Of a DNA stretch of 64,000 bases, positions 6,232-13,927 are shown piece after piece. The notes beneath the pieces are model-generated. The model was not told the origin of the DNA. It saw only the letters and a program-made list of their open reading frames with translations, and made no database searches. The translations under genes were made by a program, and so were the position numbers. Source of the stretch: Segatella copri DSM 18205 (GTDB lineage Bacteria; Bacteroidota; Bacteroidia; Bacteroidales; Bacteroidaceae); assembly GCF_025151535.1 (NCBI RefSeq), contig NZ_CP102288.1, positions 687,501-751,500 on the forward strand, in the 5' to 3' direction. How positions within the stretch are numbered: position 1 is the stretch's first letter; every line of letters begins with the position of its first letter.

Positions 6232-8280
6232 CTAGAAGGGGGCATCATCATCGCATTGCGGCGGGTTGATGCAGACGGATACCTGATATGCCTTGATTTC
6301 CTCGGCTGTACGGACGATTGCCCTGTAACCACGGCTGTGCTTGGTGCGCATCTTTTCGAATCCGAGATCATTGAAAGCCTTGCCCAGTTTCGAACTGTTC
6401 AGCTTCTGGGAGATGTTGCAACTGATGATCTGCATCGCTCTGGCTATGGACACGAACTCCCCTGTCTCCGCCTCCGTTGGCTTTCGGAAGTAGAGATCCA
6501 CAAGTTCCTGTTCTAGTCTGGGCGCCTCAAAAGCGCGGTTGTGCCGGTTCTGCTGTTCTATCTCCTCATCGGTGAACCAGTAGCGGAAATCACTCTTGTA
6601 GAGGGCGTAAGCCTGGGCGTAGATGCCTTCGTAATTGAACGGATGCTCACGGGGCGAGAGGATGCTCTCTATCTCGTAGGGCAGCCAGCGACGGTTACCG
6701 GTAGGGTCGCTCAAAAACTCGGGATTGTTGCCCGTGCCGCAGAAGGTGTTGATATGCTTGCGCTGCTCGGCATAATGTCCGTATGCCGCCCTTTCGTTGG
6801 TATACTGCATCGTTACCACAGCCTTCAGCTGGTTCAGTTCCGACGGACTCATCGTATCGAGCTCTTCATAACAGATGAGTGCATACTGCGAAAGGGCGAT
6901 GATATCATCCTTCGTCATGCGCCTGGCATTCGCCTTCGTATAGAAGTATTGCTTCAGTTCCGGCGGCAGGAGATAGTTGAACCAGGTGGTCTTGTAGGCG
7001 CCCTGTCTGCCGATGAATACCAGGATGACATTGTTTACGGCACCTTCGTCTATCCATCCTGCTATCATCGCCACGAGCCATTTCCTGAGGGCTTCACAGA
7101 AGGGCATCACGGGGTCTCCCTTCATCTTTACCGTGGCAGCGAGTTCGGCAATATAGTCCTTGTCGCCTTCCTGCCAGGGTGGGAGATTCTCCAGATAATC
7201 GGTGAAGGGATTGTAGGGCGGGGTATAGTCGCTCTCGATGACATTGATCATGTCGCTCTTGCTCACCCTTGCGGTTAGCGACATGTTGCTCCATAGCGTA
7301 TTCAGATTGCGGTCCTGGAGGATTCGCCATTTCTCCTTCTTATACTCGTAGCGCAAGGTGATGAGGTTGAAGCGGAGCTTGATATGCCCGTCGAGGAAGT
7401 CTTTGATTTCATCTACGGTGGCATAGGGAATCTTTCCGGTTTCTGCCTTCGCCTTCTGTGGGTGAGTGGTGTTGTCGTAACACGACTTGAACACCTGTTC
7501 AACGTCGTCGTATTCGGGAAACTGCCTGATAGCCCACTGGGTGGCTTCTTTCCTGTCGTACCGTTTCTTTGCCATCATGTAGCCCACCCGCATTACATAC
7601 TGGTTGTGGTTGCCGGGTTCGTACCTGATTTTTTCGCTTTCCAGCTTGGGTTTGACGATCTGCTCGTAGTAGTCGGCGATGCGTTCCTGTTTCTTTTTCT
7701 TCTGGGCGGTCTTGAGCGTAGCGGAATGGAAATGGCTGATTTCCTCGGCGCTGAAGGCTTTGGCTTCAGGATTGAAATAGACTTCGGGGTCGTAGGCGAG
7801 TCCGCTGAGCCTTGTGATGTTCTTGCAGAGCGGATCGCTTTCCTTGCCGATGAGATGCGCGTAGTAGTCGTTTCCCATGGCGAAGGCGGAGGGATAATCA
7901 TCGCCTTCGTAGCGGTAGATGACGCGCAGTCCGTTGCCGCTCATGGTAACGTAGCAGAGCAGGGTGTGGGCATCGTGGCAGATTCTCTCTTTGAGCGAGC
8001 GCAGGGTGCCGTCATCCGGTTTTTCTGTGATGTGGTCGAAGTCGACCAGTGACAGATGTGTGAGGCTCCGGATGTTGTCCTTGCCTTTTCCGCCTTCGAA
8101 GATGCAGGCTACGGCGAAGAGGGGTGCATCGTGCTTGTACGACTTATTACCCGTTTTCCGGTAAGACTCGGTGAAAAACCTGAGTTTCTCATCTTCCTTC
8201 ATGAAGGTTACCAGGCCTTCCAACTGGCCAGGTGAAGGAATCTTGCTGGCCATGTTAATGAATGTGCTGATGTTCATCAT
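6232..8280 (-). CDS. BT4734-type primase/VapE (VirE) helicase fusion
   Basis: The 682-residue protein has an N-terminal BT4734/BF3469-like region (about 30-200) with the primase-like signature LVDFDH and TLLCYVTMSGNGLRVIYR, and a C-terminal VapE/VirE helicase-like domain (about 340-610). The latter has a Walker A-like loop GRQGAYKTTW, where the usual second Gly before Lys is Tyr, a Walker B LICYEELD, and a later GNRRWLPYEI. VapE-like proteins drive replication of phage satellites and mobile islands; in Bacteroidetes this type is common on integrated elements. A promoter (-7 at 8371-8380) and a 22-bp palindrome (8399-8420) lie upstream. No integrase is present in the window. Confidence 0.8.
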   Translation of the reverse strand: MMNISTFINMASKIPSPGQLEGLVTFMKEDEKLRFFTESYRKTGNKSYKHDAPLFAVACIFEGGKGKDNIRSLTHLSLVDFDHITEKPDDGTLRSLKERICHDAHTLLCYVTMSGNGLRVIYRYEGDDYPSAFAMGNDYYAHLIGKESDPLCKNITRLSGLAYDPEVYFNPEAKAFSAEEISHFHSATLKTAQKKKKQERIADYYEQIVKPKLESEKIRYEPGNHNQYVMRVGYMMAKKRYDRKEATQWAIRQFPEYDDVEQVFKSCYDNTTHPQKAKAETGKIPYATVDEIKDFLDGHIKLRFNLITLRYEYKKEKWRILQDRNLNTLWSNMSLTARVSKSDMINVIESDYTPPYNPFTDYLENLPPWQEGDKDYIAELAATVKMKGDPVMPFCEALRKWLVAMIAGWIDEGAVNNVILVFIGRQGAYKTTWFNYLLPPELKQYFYTKANARRMTKDDIIALSQYALICYEELDTMSPSELNQLKAVVTMQYTNERAAYGHYAEQRKHINTFCGTGNNPEFLSDPTGNRRWLPYEIESILSPREHPFNYEGIYAQAYALYKSDFRYWFTDEEIEQQNRHNRAFEAPRLEQELVDLYFRKPTEAETGEFVSIARAMQIISCNISQKLNSSKLGKAFNDLGFEKMRTKHSRGYRAIVRTAEEIKAYQVSVCINPPQCDDDAPF

Positions 8281-8370
8281 CTCCTAAAAATTTTATATTG
8301 TTATACAATATATGTATCAGTTATTCGTTTTATTATTGGTAAGCAGATTGTTGAATCTGTAATACATGGT

Positions 8371-8420
8371 GCAAAGATACTAAAAAGAAAATAAAAAAGA
8401 GTTCCCGACGTCGGGAACTC
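8371..8420 (-). promoter_or_regulatory. VapE-gene promoter with upstream perfect palindrome
   Basis: GCAAAGATAC at 8371-8380 is the minus strand -7 box of the primase gene. Just upstream, 8399-8420 is a perfect 22-bp palindrome whose half is GAGTTCCCGAC. It lies about 20 bp from the -7 box, in the region of the -33 element, and between two divergent genes, so it is a good candidate operator for the broken HTH-like gene at 8457. Confidence 0.6.
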
Positions 8421-8456
8421 GTTTACATATTTTTATAACATTTAAAATTAATTATT

Positions 8457-8741
8457 ATGTTCTACGACAAATTTAAAGTAGACAACAGCCGTTTCGGTGC
8501 TGTTTTGAGTGAAGAAATGAAGAACCATCACATTACTGGTTCTCATTTAGTGGCTTGTGCAGACATGCGCAAGGAAAATGTTTTTGCAATCTAAAAGGGT
8601 AAGGGCGATTATCGGCTCAGTGTTTATGTGAGGATTGTTTCTGCTCTTCGGTACTTTATCGAAGACTCGGCAGAATACGCCCGAGTGAAGCAACGCCTTA
8701 TCGAAGCAGCCTTCGATGATAGTTACTTTTTTAACAGATAA
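8457..8741 (+). pseudogene. Small HTH (XRE-like) regulator with in-frame stop
   Basis: From ATG 8457 the frame encodes 45 residues (MFYDKFKVDNSRFG..., ending MRKENVFAI), then TAA at 8592-8594, then continues open in the same frame for 48 codons (KGKGDYRLSVYVRIVSALRYF...) to TAA 8739-8741. The joined product of 94 residues reads like a small helix-turn-helix protein. The stop sits where a Tyr codon would fit, so a single substitution could have broken it. Two separate peptides are also possible. It is divergent from the primase gene and shares its palindrome. Confidence 0.5.
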
Positions 8742-8771
8742 TTCTTTTGAATTGGATTTTTAAATTAAAAA

Positions 8772-8799
8772 GTGGAATCCGGCGGTTGTCGGATTCCAC
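8772..8799 (-). terminator. Intrinsic terminator for minus-strand transcripts
   Basis: A 10-bp perfect stem (GTGGAATCCG 8772-8781 with 8790-8799, 8-nt loop) is followed on the minus strand by a T run (forward AAAAA at 8767-8771). It terminates transcription coming from the small genes at 8970-9979. Confidence 0.7.
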
Positions 8800-8969
8800 C
8801 GATATCGTATTTTCACCCTGTGCGGGTGGAATTTCGCAGATACAGGAATGAGGCTAGGCAAACTGATTTTCGGGGGGATTTGCAGATTTATTGCAAATTT
8901 TGCCCTTATACATTACTAATTAGCAATGCAAATATAGTAAGAGGCAGACGAAGGGCAAAGGACTGCACC

Positions 8970-9143
8970 CTATCTCTTGAGGATACAGATCCGATATAGA
9001 GGATACCCTATCAAGGGTGTAAGAATAGTGCAGAAGAGAAGGTAAAGTACCCAGTAGGCGGGAATCCTGCTCTTAACCAGGAAAGGCATCAGTACTACCG
9101 CTATAATGGCGGAGTAGCCTTGTATATACGTTATCAGTCCCAT
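8970..9143 (-). CDS. Small two-helix membrane protein
   Basis: This 57-residue ORF reads MGLITYIQGYSAIIAVVLMP, then a short positively charged loop (FLVKSRIPAYW), then a second hydrophobic helix (VLYLLFCTILTPLIGYPLY) and a basic tail. It has its own promoter (-7 box GCAAAGATAC, 9186-9195) and is followed by the terminator at 8772-8799, so it looks like a real expressed gene. Such small membrane proteins are frequent in Bacteroidetes islands; function unknown, with a holin- or toxin-like role only a guess. Confidence 0.6.
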   Translation of the reverse strand: MGLITYIQGYSAIIAVVLMPFLVKSRIPAYWVLYLLFCTILTPLIGYPLYRICILKR

Positions 9144-9185
9144 AATATTTTAATATGTTATATAGTAACAGACAGACTCTCGGAT

Positions 9186-9195
9186 GCAAAGATAC
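9186..9195 (-). promoter_or_regulatory. Promoter of the small membrane protein gene
   Basis: The minus strand reads GTATCTTTGC, a consensus -7 box, 43 bp upstream of the ATG at 9143. Confidence 0.65.
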
Positions 9196-9316
9196 ACCAC
9201 TTTTTCTGAAAAACCAAATTTTCGGGAAAGAAAAAAGAAGACCACCCTCACGGGCAGCCATCCGTGATTAGAGAACAGACTAAATTTAAAGCTTTATTAC
9301 ATAATAGATTAGAAAA

Positions 9317-9526
9317 CTACTCTTTTGTACTGTTACTGAGTACTTTGCGGAAAGTTTCATACTCAATGTAGTCTTTCCTGCTTATCTCGAAGACTGTTGT
9401 GATTTTCTGCGTATTTTCCGTGCGCTTTCCGCATGAGAAAGCCCCGATGCGCTGCTGCAACGGGGCTGATGCGCCACAAGGCTATGGCGACTTCTGTCTT
9501 ATGGGGAACGATGACCCCAGCCTCAT
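9317..9526 (-). pseudogene. Small ORF coupled to the DUF5053 gene, with in-frame amber stop
   Basis: The ATG overlaps the stop of the DUF5053 gene (TAATG), a typical translational coupling. The frame reads MRLGSSFPIRQKSP, hits TAG at 9484-9482 (codon 15), then stays open for 54 codons to TAG 9319-9317, ending KITTVFEISRKDYIEYETFR and KVLSNSTKE. The ending has the balance of a real protein. The amber could come from one CAG-to-TAG change. If not broken, the upper part is a 14-residue peptide. No family recognised. Confidence 0.35.
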
Positions 9527-9777
9527 TATATCCTGTCCGCAGCCGCACGCAAGCGATTGGAAACATCGCAAAGTGCTCCACGGAGCATAACCTTCTCTTC
9601 TTCGGTGAAACCACCTACACCACCATTTCCATCAATACCATCGAGCTTATGATAAAGCCATGATGCCGATTTCCCGAAATAGGTATGTGCTATCTCGCGC
9701 CATGATACCGTCATCTGGATATCTTGTATGCGCTGCTTTACTGTGCTGTCCTTAGCCTGCTTCATTGTTACTTCCAT
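9526..9777 (-). CDS. DUF5053 domain-containing protein
   Basis: Started at the ATG at 9777 (MEVTMKQAKDS; an alternative Met lies four codons in), this gives 83 residues. It contains SWREIAHTYFGKSASWLYHKLDGID, a helix-turn-helix-like core typical of DUF5053, and ends GALCDVSNRLRAAADRI. The family is Bacteroidetes-specific and occurs on mobile islands, probably as a small DNA-binding regulator. It lies downstream of the 50-residue gene at 9827 and shares its promoter. Confidence 0.7.
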   Translation of the reverse strand: MEVTMKQAKDSTVKQRIQDIQMTVSWREIAHTYFGKSASWLYHKLDGIDGNGGVGGFTEEEKVMLRGALCDVSNRLRAAADRI

Positions 9778-9826
9778 AATCTTATGCTTTTTAATGCCCT
9801 CCCCGAAGGGAAGACTGTTGTTAATA

Positions 9827-9979
9827 CTAGGTGTAATACTCGGGTGGCTCAATCATCTCATCAAACAGCTGCTGAGCGTACCATAATAACTGTGGGTTAC
9901 CTCTAGGGTATGACTTCCGGAAATTTCTGATAGCTTCTATCAGTTCTTCCTCTTTTTCTGTTACTAAAATCTTCTTCAT
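9827..9979 (-). CDS. 50-residue hypothetical protein
   Basis: The ORF reads MKKILVTEKEEELIEAIRNF, then RKSYPRGNPQLLWYAQQLFD and EMIEPPEYYT. It has a strong promoter directly upstream (10001-10010), overlapped by a 16-bp inverted repeat, and lies 49 bp before the DUF5053 gene. It is acidic and helical. Position and size suggest a small regulator or antitoxin, but no family is recognised. Confidence 0.55.
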   Translation of the reverse strand: MKKILVTEKEEELIEAIRNFRKSYPRGNPQLLWYAQQLFDEMIEPPEYYT

Positions 9980-10000
9980 ATCGTTTTATTTTAAGACAAT

Positions 10001-10056
10001 GCAAAGATACTACTATTTTTCGTAGTAACCAAATGTTTTATACGAAAAATAGTAGT
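10001..10056 (-). promoter_or_regulatory. Promoter with a perfect 16-bp inverted repeat operator
   Basis: The -7 box GCAAAGATAC (10001-10010, minus strand GTATCTTTGC) is overlapped by ACTACTATTTTTCGTA at 10009-10024. Its exact inverse complement is at 10041-10056 with a 16-bp spacer. The repeat brackets the -7/-33 spacer and the -33 region, so a dimeric or tetrameric repressor bound here would block RNA polymerase. Confidence 0.7.
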
Positions 10057-10067
10057 CTTAACTATGT

Positions 10068-10313
10068 TTAAGCTATCTGTATGTGAAAAGGTAGAAAATG
10101 AGCGGGAAAAAATAGGCTATACTCAGGGGCACCTGTCATTCTGACCGAAGAAGGCATCACCAAAGAGACTATCATTTCTTTTTGCTGATCTGTCAAGGTG
10201 TAAAATTTTTCAGATATACCAATCGTACCTTCCCTAAACTTGAGGAATGTTTGTGAGGAGATATCGTTTGCAACATCATAAGCAGAATGGCCAATGTAAT
10301 TCTTTACTTGTTT
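10068..10313 (-). pseudogene. Coding remnant of unknown origin
   Basis: An open minus strand frame without a start codon (TAG at 10316-10314 just before it) encodes 81 residues, including KNYIGHSAYDVANDISSQTF and LTDQQKEMIVSLV. The composition looks protein-like, and no shadow gene explains it. It probably remains from a gene cut by recombination. On the + strand in the same area a 26-codon ORF from 10063 (MFKLSVCEKVENEREKIGYT) could be the N-terminal stub of an HTH gene. Neither is certain. Confidence 0.3.
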
Positions 10314-10546
10314 CTAACACATAGAAATACTAAAAGGTTGTGCTCAGTTACAAAAACAAGTAAGTCGGCAAAAGCTATGGATGGCAGTCTCCTTACCGCA
10401 CTTTTTAGGGGTGATGTGCAATATAATAAAAGTTTTTTATCAAGCTGCTAAATAAACTTAAAAATCACTTTGTTTATGCGGAATAGTGATGTATTATAAT
10501 TACCTTTGTAATTAAATATGCATCTAGCAAATAATAGACTGATAAA
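10314..10546. other. Non-coding AT-rich stretch with the DUF1016 promoter
   Basis: About 230 bp with no supported gene. Near its right end TTACCTTTGTA (around 10500-10510) matches the -7 element and probably starts the DUF1016 transcript. Confidence 0.45.
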
Positions 10547-11602
10547 ATGACAACAGACAATAAATACAACAAACTCTCAATAGAAAGTAGCGATTATGCT
10601 GAGATACTGCGACACGCTGTCGCAGTAATTGAGCATGCACGGACAGAAATAGCCCGACATGTCAATGGCTACGTATCTACCGCCTATTGGGAGATTGGTC
10701 AAATGCTTCATGAGCGCAAGATTGAAAGTGGGTATGGTGACAGCGTTGTAAGAAGATTGTCAGCAGACCTGAAAGAACGCTATCCAAAGATGGGTGTTTC
10801 ACCACGAAATCTGTGGTATATGAAAAAGTTCTATGAACGTTATGCAGGGCATAATGAGAAAGTGCAACGGAGCGTTGCACTTTTGCCGTGGTCACATAAC
10901 ATGCTGTTGTTGAGCAAGGGACTGAATGATGAAGCCACGCTATATTATGCTCAGGAAACTATAACCAAAGGTTGGAATCGTGACTTGTTGCTCAATGCCA
11001 TCAAACTCAATATGTATGAGACACAGACATTGGCACGAGTAGACAACAATTTCGACCGCACTCTTCCTGCCGAACAAGCACAGTATGCCAATGAAGTGTT
11101 TAACAGCAGCTACAATCTTGGTTTCTTGGGAGTAACAAGTCCCATTCTGGAGCTTGAACTTGAAGACCGCCTTGTAAAAGCTATCACTCGTTTCCTTATG
11201 GAACTTGGTAATGGCTTCACTTTCATTGGCAACCAGCATGTATTGGAATACAATGGTAAAGAAAGTAAGGTAGATATGTTGTTTTTCCATCGTGGACTGC
11301 GCTGCCTTGTTGCTGTTGACCTAAAGATAGGTCCTTTCAAACCAGAGTATGCAGGTAAGATGAACTATTATCTGTCTCTGCTTGACCGTCTTGAACGTGG
11401 TGCTGACGAGAACCGTTCTATAGGAATCATACTTTGTGCGGAGAAAGACCGTGTAGAGGTGGAACTCGCACTTGAAGATATGGGAAAACCTATTGGAGTG
11501 GCGGATTATCAGTTGATAGTACCGAAAGAAAAATTACAGAAAGTCCTTGCTGATGAGATAAAGGCATTTAGTGAGGAGAAAGAAAACAAAGAAACATTAT
11601 AA
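10547..11602 (+). CDS. DUF1016 (YhcG-like) PDDEXK nuclease
   Basis: This 351-residue protein has the YhcG N-terminal helical domain (about 1-170, with STAYWEIGQMLHERKIESGYG and SPRNLWYMKKFYERY) and a C-terminal PD-(D/E)xK nuclease domain (VLEYNGKESKVDMLFFHRGL, then CLVAVDLKIGPFKPEYAGKM). The acidic D in KVDMLFF and the D-x-K in VDLKIG form the expected active site. DUF1016 proteins are frequent beside restriction systems and in defence islands, sometimes as accessory nucleases. It lies 116 bp before McrB in the same direction. Confidence 0.85.
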   Translation: MTTDNKYNKLSIESSDYAEILRHAVAVIEHARTEIARHVNGYVSTAYWEIGQMLHERKIESGYGDSVVRRLSADLKERYPKMGVSPRNLWYMKKFYERYAGHNEKVQRSVALLPWSHNMLLLSKGLNDEATLYYAQETITKGWNRDLLLNAIKLNMYETQTLARVDNNFDRTLPAEQAQYANEVFNSSYNLGFLGVTSPILELELEDRLVKAITRFLMELGNGFTFIGNQHVLEYNGKESKVDMLFFHRGLRCLVAVDLKIGPFKPEYAGKMNYYLSLLDRLERGADENRSIGIILCAEKDRVEVELALEDMGKPIGVADYQLIVPKEKLQKVLADEIKAFSEEKENKETL

Positions 11603-11718
11603 CATGGACATTCAAAGAATAAATCTGCATACATCCGCTTTCAACGAGATAACGCATCTCAATTTTATAAAAAACATTAAATTATAGTGTTGTGAAATTT
11701 GTAAAACAATAAACGCTT

Positions 11719-13926
11719 ATGGATAGGAACGATTTCATAGAAACGCGCGAAGATATAGTCCAAAACATCAAAACGCTTTATTCATACCTCGATGGTGAGG
11801 TGGACAGCGAGCATAAAGACTGGGCTATCCAAAGGATGTCCCGTGGGAGTAACTATGTCATAGAAGTTGTAGATTCTCAAATATACTTTGCTCCAAGTCG
11901 TTTTGTCGGATATGTTGACAACACGATGGAAAAGCATGTAGCCAACCATGGCAATGGCACCGAAACTGACAACAAGATAAAGAATTTCTACCAGAAAGTA
12001 CAGGATGTCAAACTTGATGCCTTGTTACAAAAAAACATGTCTGAATACGGTATTGTTGTGGGGGCAAAGAAATATTGGATAAGCAAAGATACAACGGTAG
12101 ACGATATCCTGTCTTGTTCCGCTGTTAAAGTTCGTAGATATTGGATTGCCCGTCTCTCAGACGACAACCACTGGGATTATGCATTGGAGAACAACCTGTG
12201 GCTTATGCAACAGCGATACGACATTCAAAGAAATCACATAGTCACCCAGTTACTGAATTTAGTAAAGGAAATAAGAGTCGGTGATGTGCTATTGCTTACT
12301 TTTGACAATATAATATATGCATATGGGACTGTGGTAAGATGTCCATTTCAAACCCGTCAAATCTCAAATCTGCAGAACATAGTGTCCCTAAGACAATATG
12401 ATTATAATGATGGCATAGTATGTTTTGAAGATGCTCCAGCTTTCTATGAAGACTTAAGAGATGGAGAAGAAAATTGGGGGCAGCGAGTATCTGTAGACCA
12501 ATGGCATTGTTATGACAACGACTCAACCGTATATAATTCCGGATGTCAATCTGCTCTTTTAGCAGGCAATACTCAACAGTCAATATTCGAAGTTGACGCT
12601 AAGTTTGCACAAGACAAAATAAAAGAATTGGAAAAACAATACTATAAGAAATATATGTTCATTAATAATACTGCAAAGTTGCTGAAATCCAAGCACAACA
12701 TAATCCTTCAAGGTGCGCCAGGAACTGGCAAGACCTATAATACGGCAGCCATTGCGCTCAGTGTGCTCGGTATAGACGGAGTCGACCTTGACAATCACGA
12801 TGAAGTAATGAAGAAATATCAAGAGTTGCAGGACGACCGCATATTCTTCACGACATTCCATCAGTCTCTTGACTATGAGGATTTCGTCGAAGGTTTGAAA
12901 CCTCGCATTCAGTCGAATGAGAATGGCGAAAGTCTTGGCGTAACCTACGAGCCCGAAGACGGCATCTTCAAACGAGCATGCAACGCAGTGGTGACCGATG
13001 ACAGCAAGGATATTATAGAGTGCATTGATGATTACCTGCAAAAGATAAAGGGATTTGAGAACCGTCGTGAAATACCTACGGTAACCGGGAAATCGTCGTT
13101 GTATGTATGGTGGAACGAAGGGAACAAGACCGTCAGCAGTAGAAGTACAAACTCTACAAGTCAACGTGAGGAAAGTTACTCTCCGTCTCCACTGAATATT
13201 GAGAAAATCAAGGCTCAAGCCTTGGGAAAAGGATGTGAGAATAATTGGCAGCAATATGCTCAGGCTTTCATTGAAGCGGTCAAGAATGAATATCACGCCA
13301 AGACAGACAAATCAGTGGTACTCATCATTGATGAGATAAACAGAGGAAATGTTTCCAAGATATTTGGTGAACTGATTACATTGCTTGAAGCGGACAAACG
13401 AGACAAAGGCAATCACCCTATAAAAGTGACATTACCATACTCCAAGACATTGTTTGGCGTGCCAAGCAACCTGTATATCATAGGCACAATGAACACAACA
13501 GACCGAAGTACGGGGACGCTTGACTATGCCCTCCGTCGCCGCTTTGCATTTGTGACGTTAAAGTCTGACCCGAATGTGATAGTCAAACATTATGAGAAAT
13601 TGGGCAACGACGACTTGAAAGCAATAGCTATCGACTTGTTCAACAATATCAAAGCCTTCATCACAAATCCAAAACATCTGTGTGGCGACTTGGGCATTGA
13701 CGACCTGATGGTGGGCCACAGCTACTTTATGGCATCCTCTAAAGAAGAACTACAATGCAAGGTGGAATTTGAAATAATACCCCTCATCGCTGAATATATC
13801 AATGACGGCATCTTGACCGTGAACGACCAAGAGAAAGAAAAGGCATTTGATGCCTGGGAGTCCCTCCACCCCGTGCAGATTGTAGACGATGAGGACGAAG
13901 ATAATATAGACGAAGAAGACGAATAA
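11719..13926 (+). CDS. mcrB: McrB-like GTPase subunit of a modification-dependent restriction system
   Basis: The 735-residue protein has an N-terminal specificity part (about 1-300) and a C-terminal AAA+ GTPase domain. Residues around 140-215 (ARLSDDNHWDYALENNLW then VGDVLLLTFDNIIYAYGTV) resemble EVE/PUA-like modified-base readers. Walker A is GAPGTGKTY (about 331-339), Walker B VLIIDEINRGN (about 532), and the McrB signature MNTTDRS with ALRRRFAF follows. McrB forms rings on DNA with modified bases and activates McrC. The gene ends one base before mcrC at 13928. The first ~120 residues match no common McrB domain I recognise and may set target choice. Confidence 0.9.
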   Translation: MDRNDFIETREDIVQNIKTLYSYLDGEVDSEHKDWAIQRMSRGSNYVIEVVDSQIYFAPSRFVGYVDNTMEKHVANHGNGTETDNKIKNFYQKVQDVKLDALLQKNMSEYGIVVGAKKYWISKDTTVDDILSCSAVKVRRYWIARLSDDNHWDYALENNLWLMQQRYDIQRNHIVTQLLNLVKEIRVGDVLLLTFDNIIYAYGTVVRCPFQTRQISNLQNIVSLRQYDYNDGIVCFEDAPAFYEDLRDGEENWGQRVSVDQWHCYDNDSTVYNSGCQSALLAGNTQQSIFEVDAKFAQDKIKELEKQYYKKYMFINNTAKLLKSKHNIILQGAPGTGKTYNTAAIALSVLGIDGVDLDNHDEVMKKYQELQDDRIFFTTFHQSLDYEDFVEGLKPRIQSNENGESLGVTYEPEDGIFKRACNAVVTDDSKDIIECIDDYLQKIKGFENRREIPTVTGKSSLYVWWNEGNKTVSSRSTNSTSQREESYSPSPLNIEKIKAQALGKGCENNWQQYAQAFIEAVKNEYHAKTDKSVVLIIDEINRGNVSKIFGELITLLEADKRDKGNHPIKVTLPYSKTLFGVPSNLYIIGTMNTTDRSTGTLDYALRRRFAFVTLKSDPNVIVKHYEKLGNDDLKAIAIDLFNNIKAFITNPKHLCGDLGIDDLMVGHSYFMASSKEELQCKVEFEIIPLIAEYINDGILTVNDQEKEKAFDAWESLHPVQIVDDEDEDNIDEEDE

Positions 13927-13927
13927 A

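Noticed and set aside
6541..8052. Long + strand ORFs inside the VapE region
   Set aside because: They are shadows of the minus strand primase gene, whose protein motifs are clear.
8772..8999. A 75-codon + strand ORF
   Set aside because: It begins in a terminator hairpin and runs antisense to the small membrane protein gene with its own promoter.
9073..9261. A 62-codon minus strand ORF
   Set aside because: It overlaps the promoter and the start of the small membrane protein gene in another frame and lacks a plausible start context.
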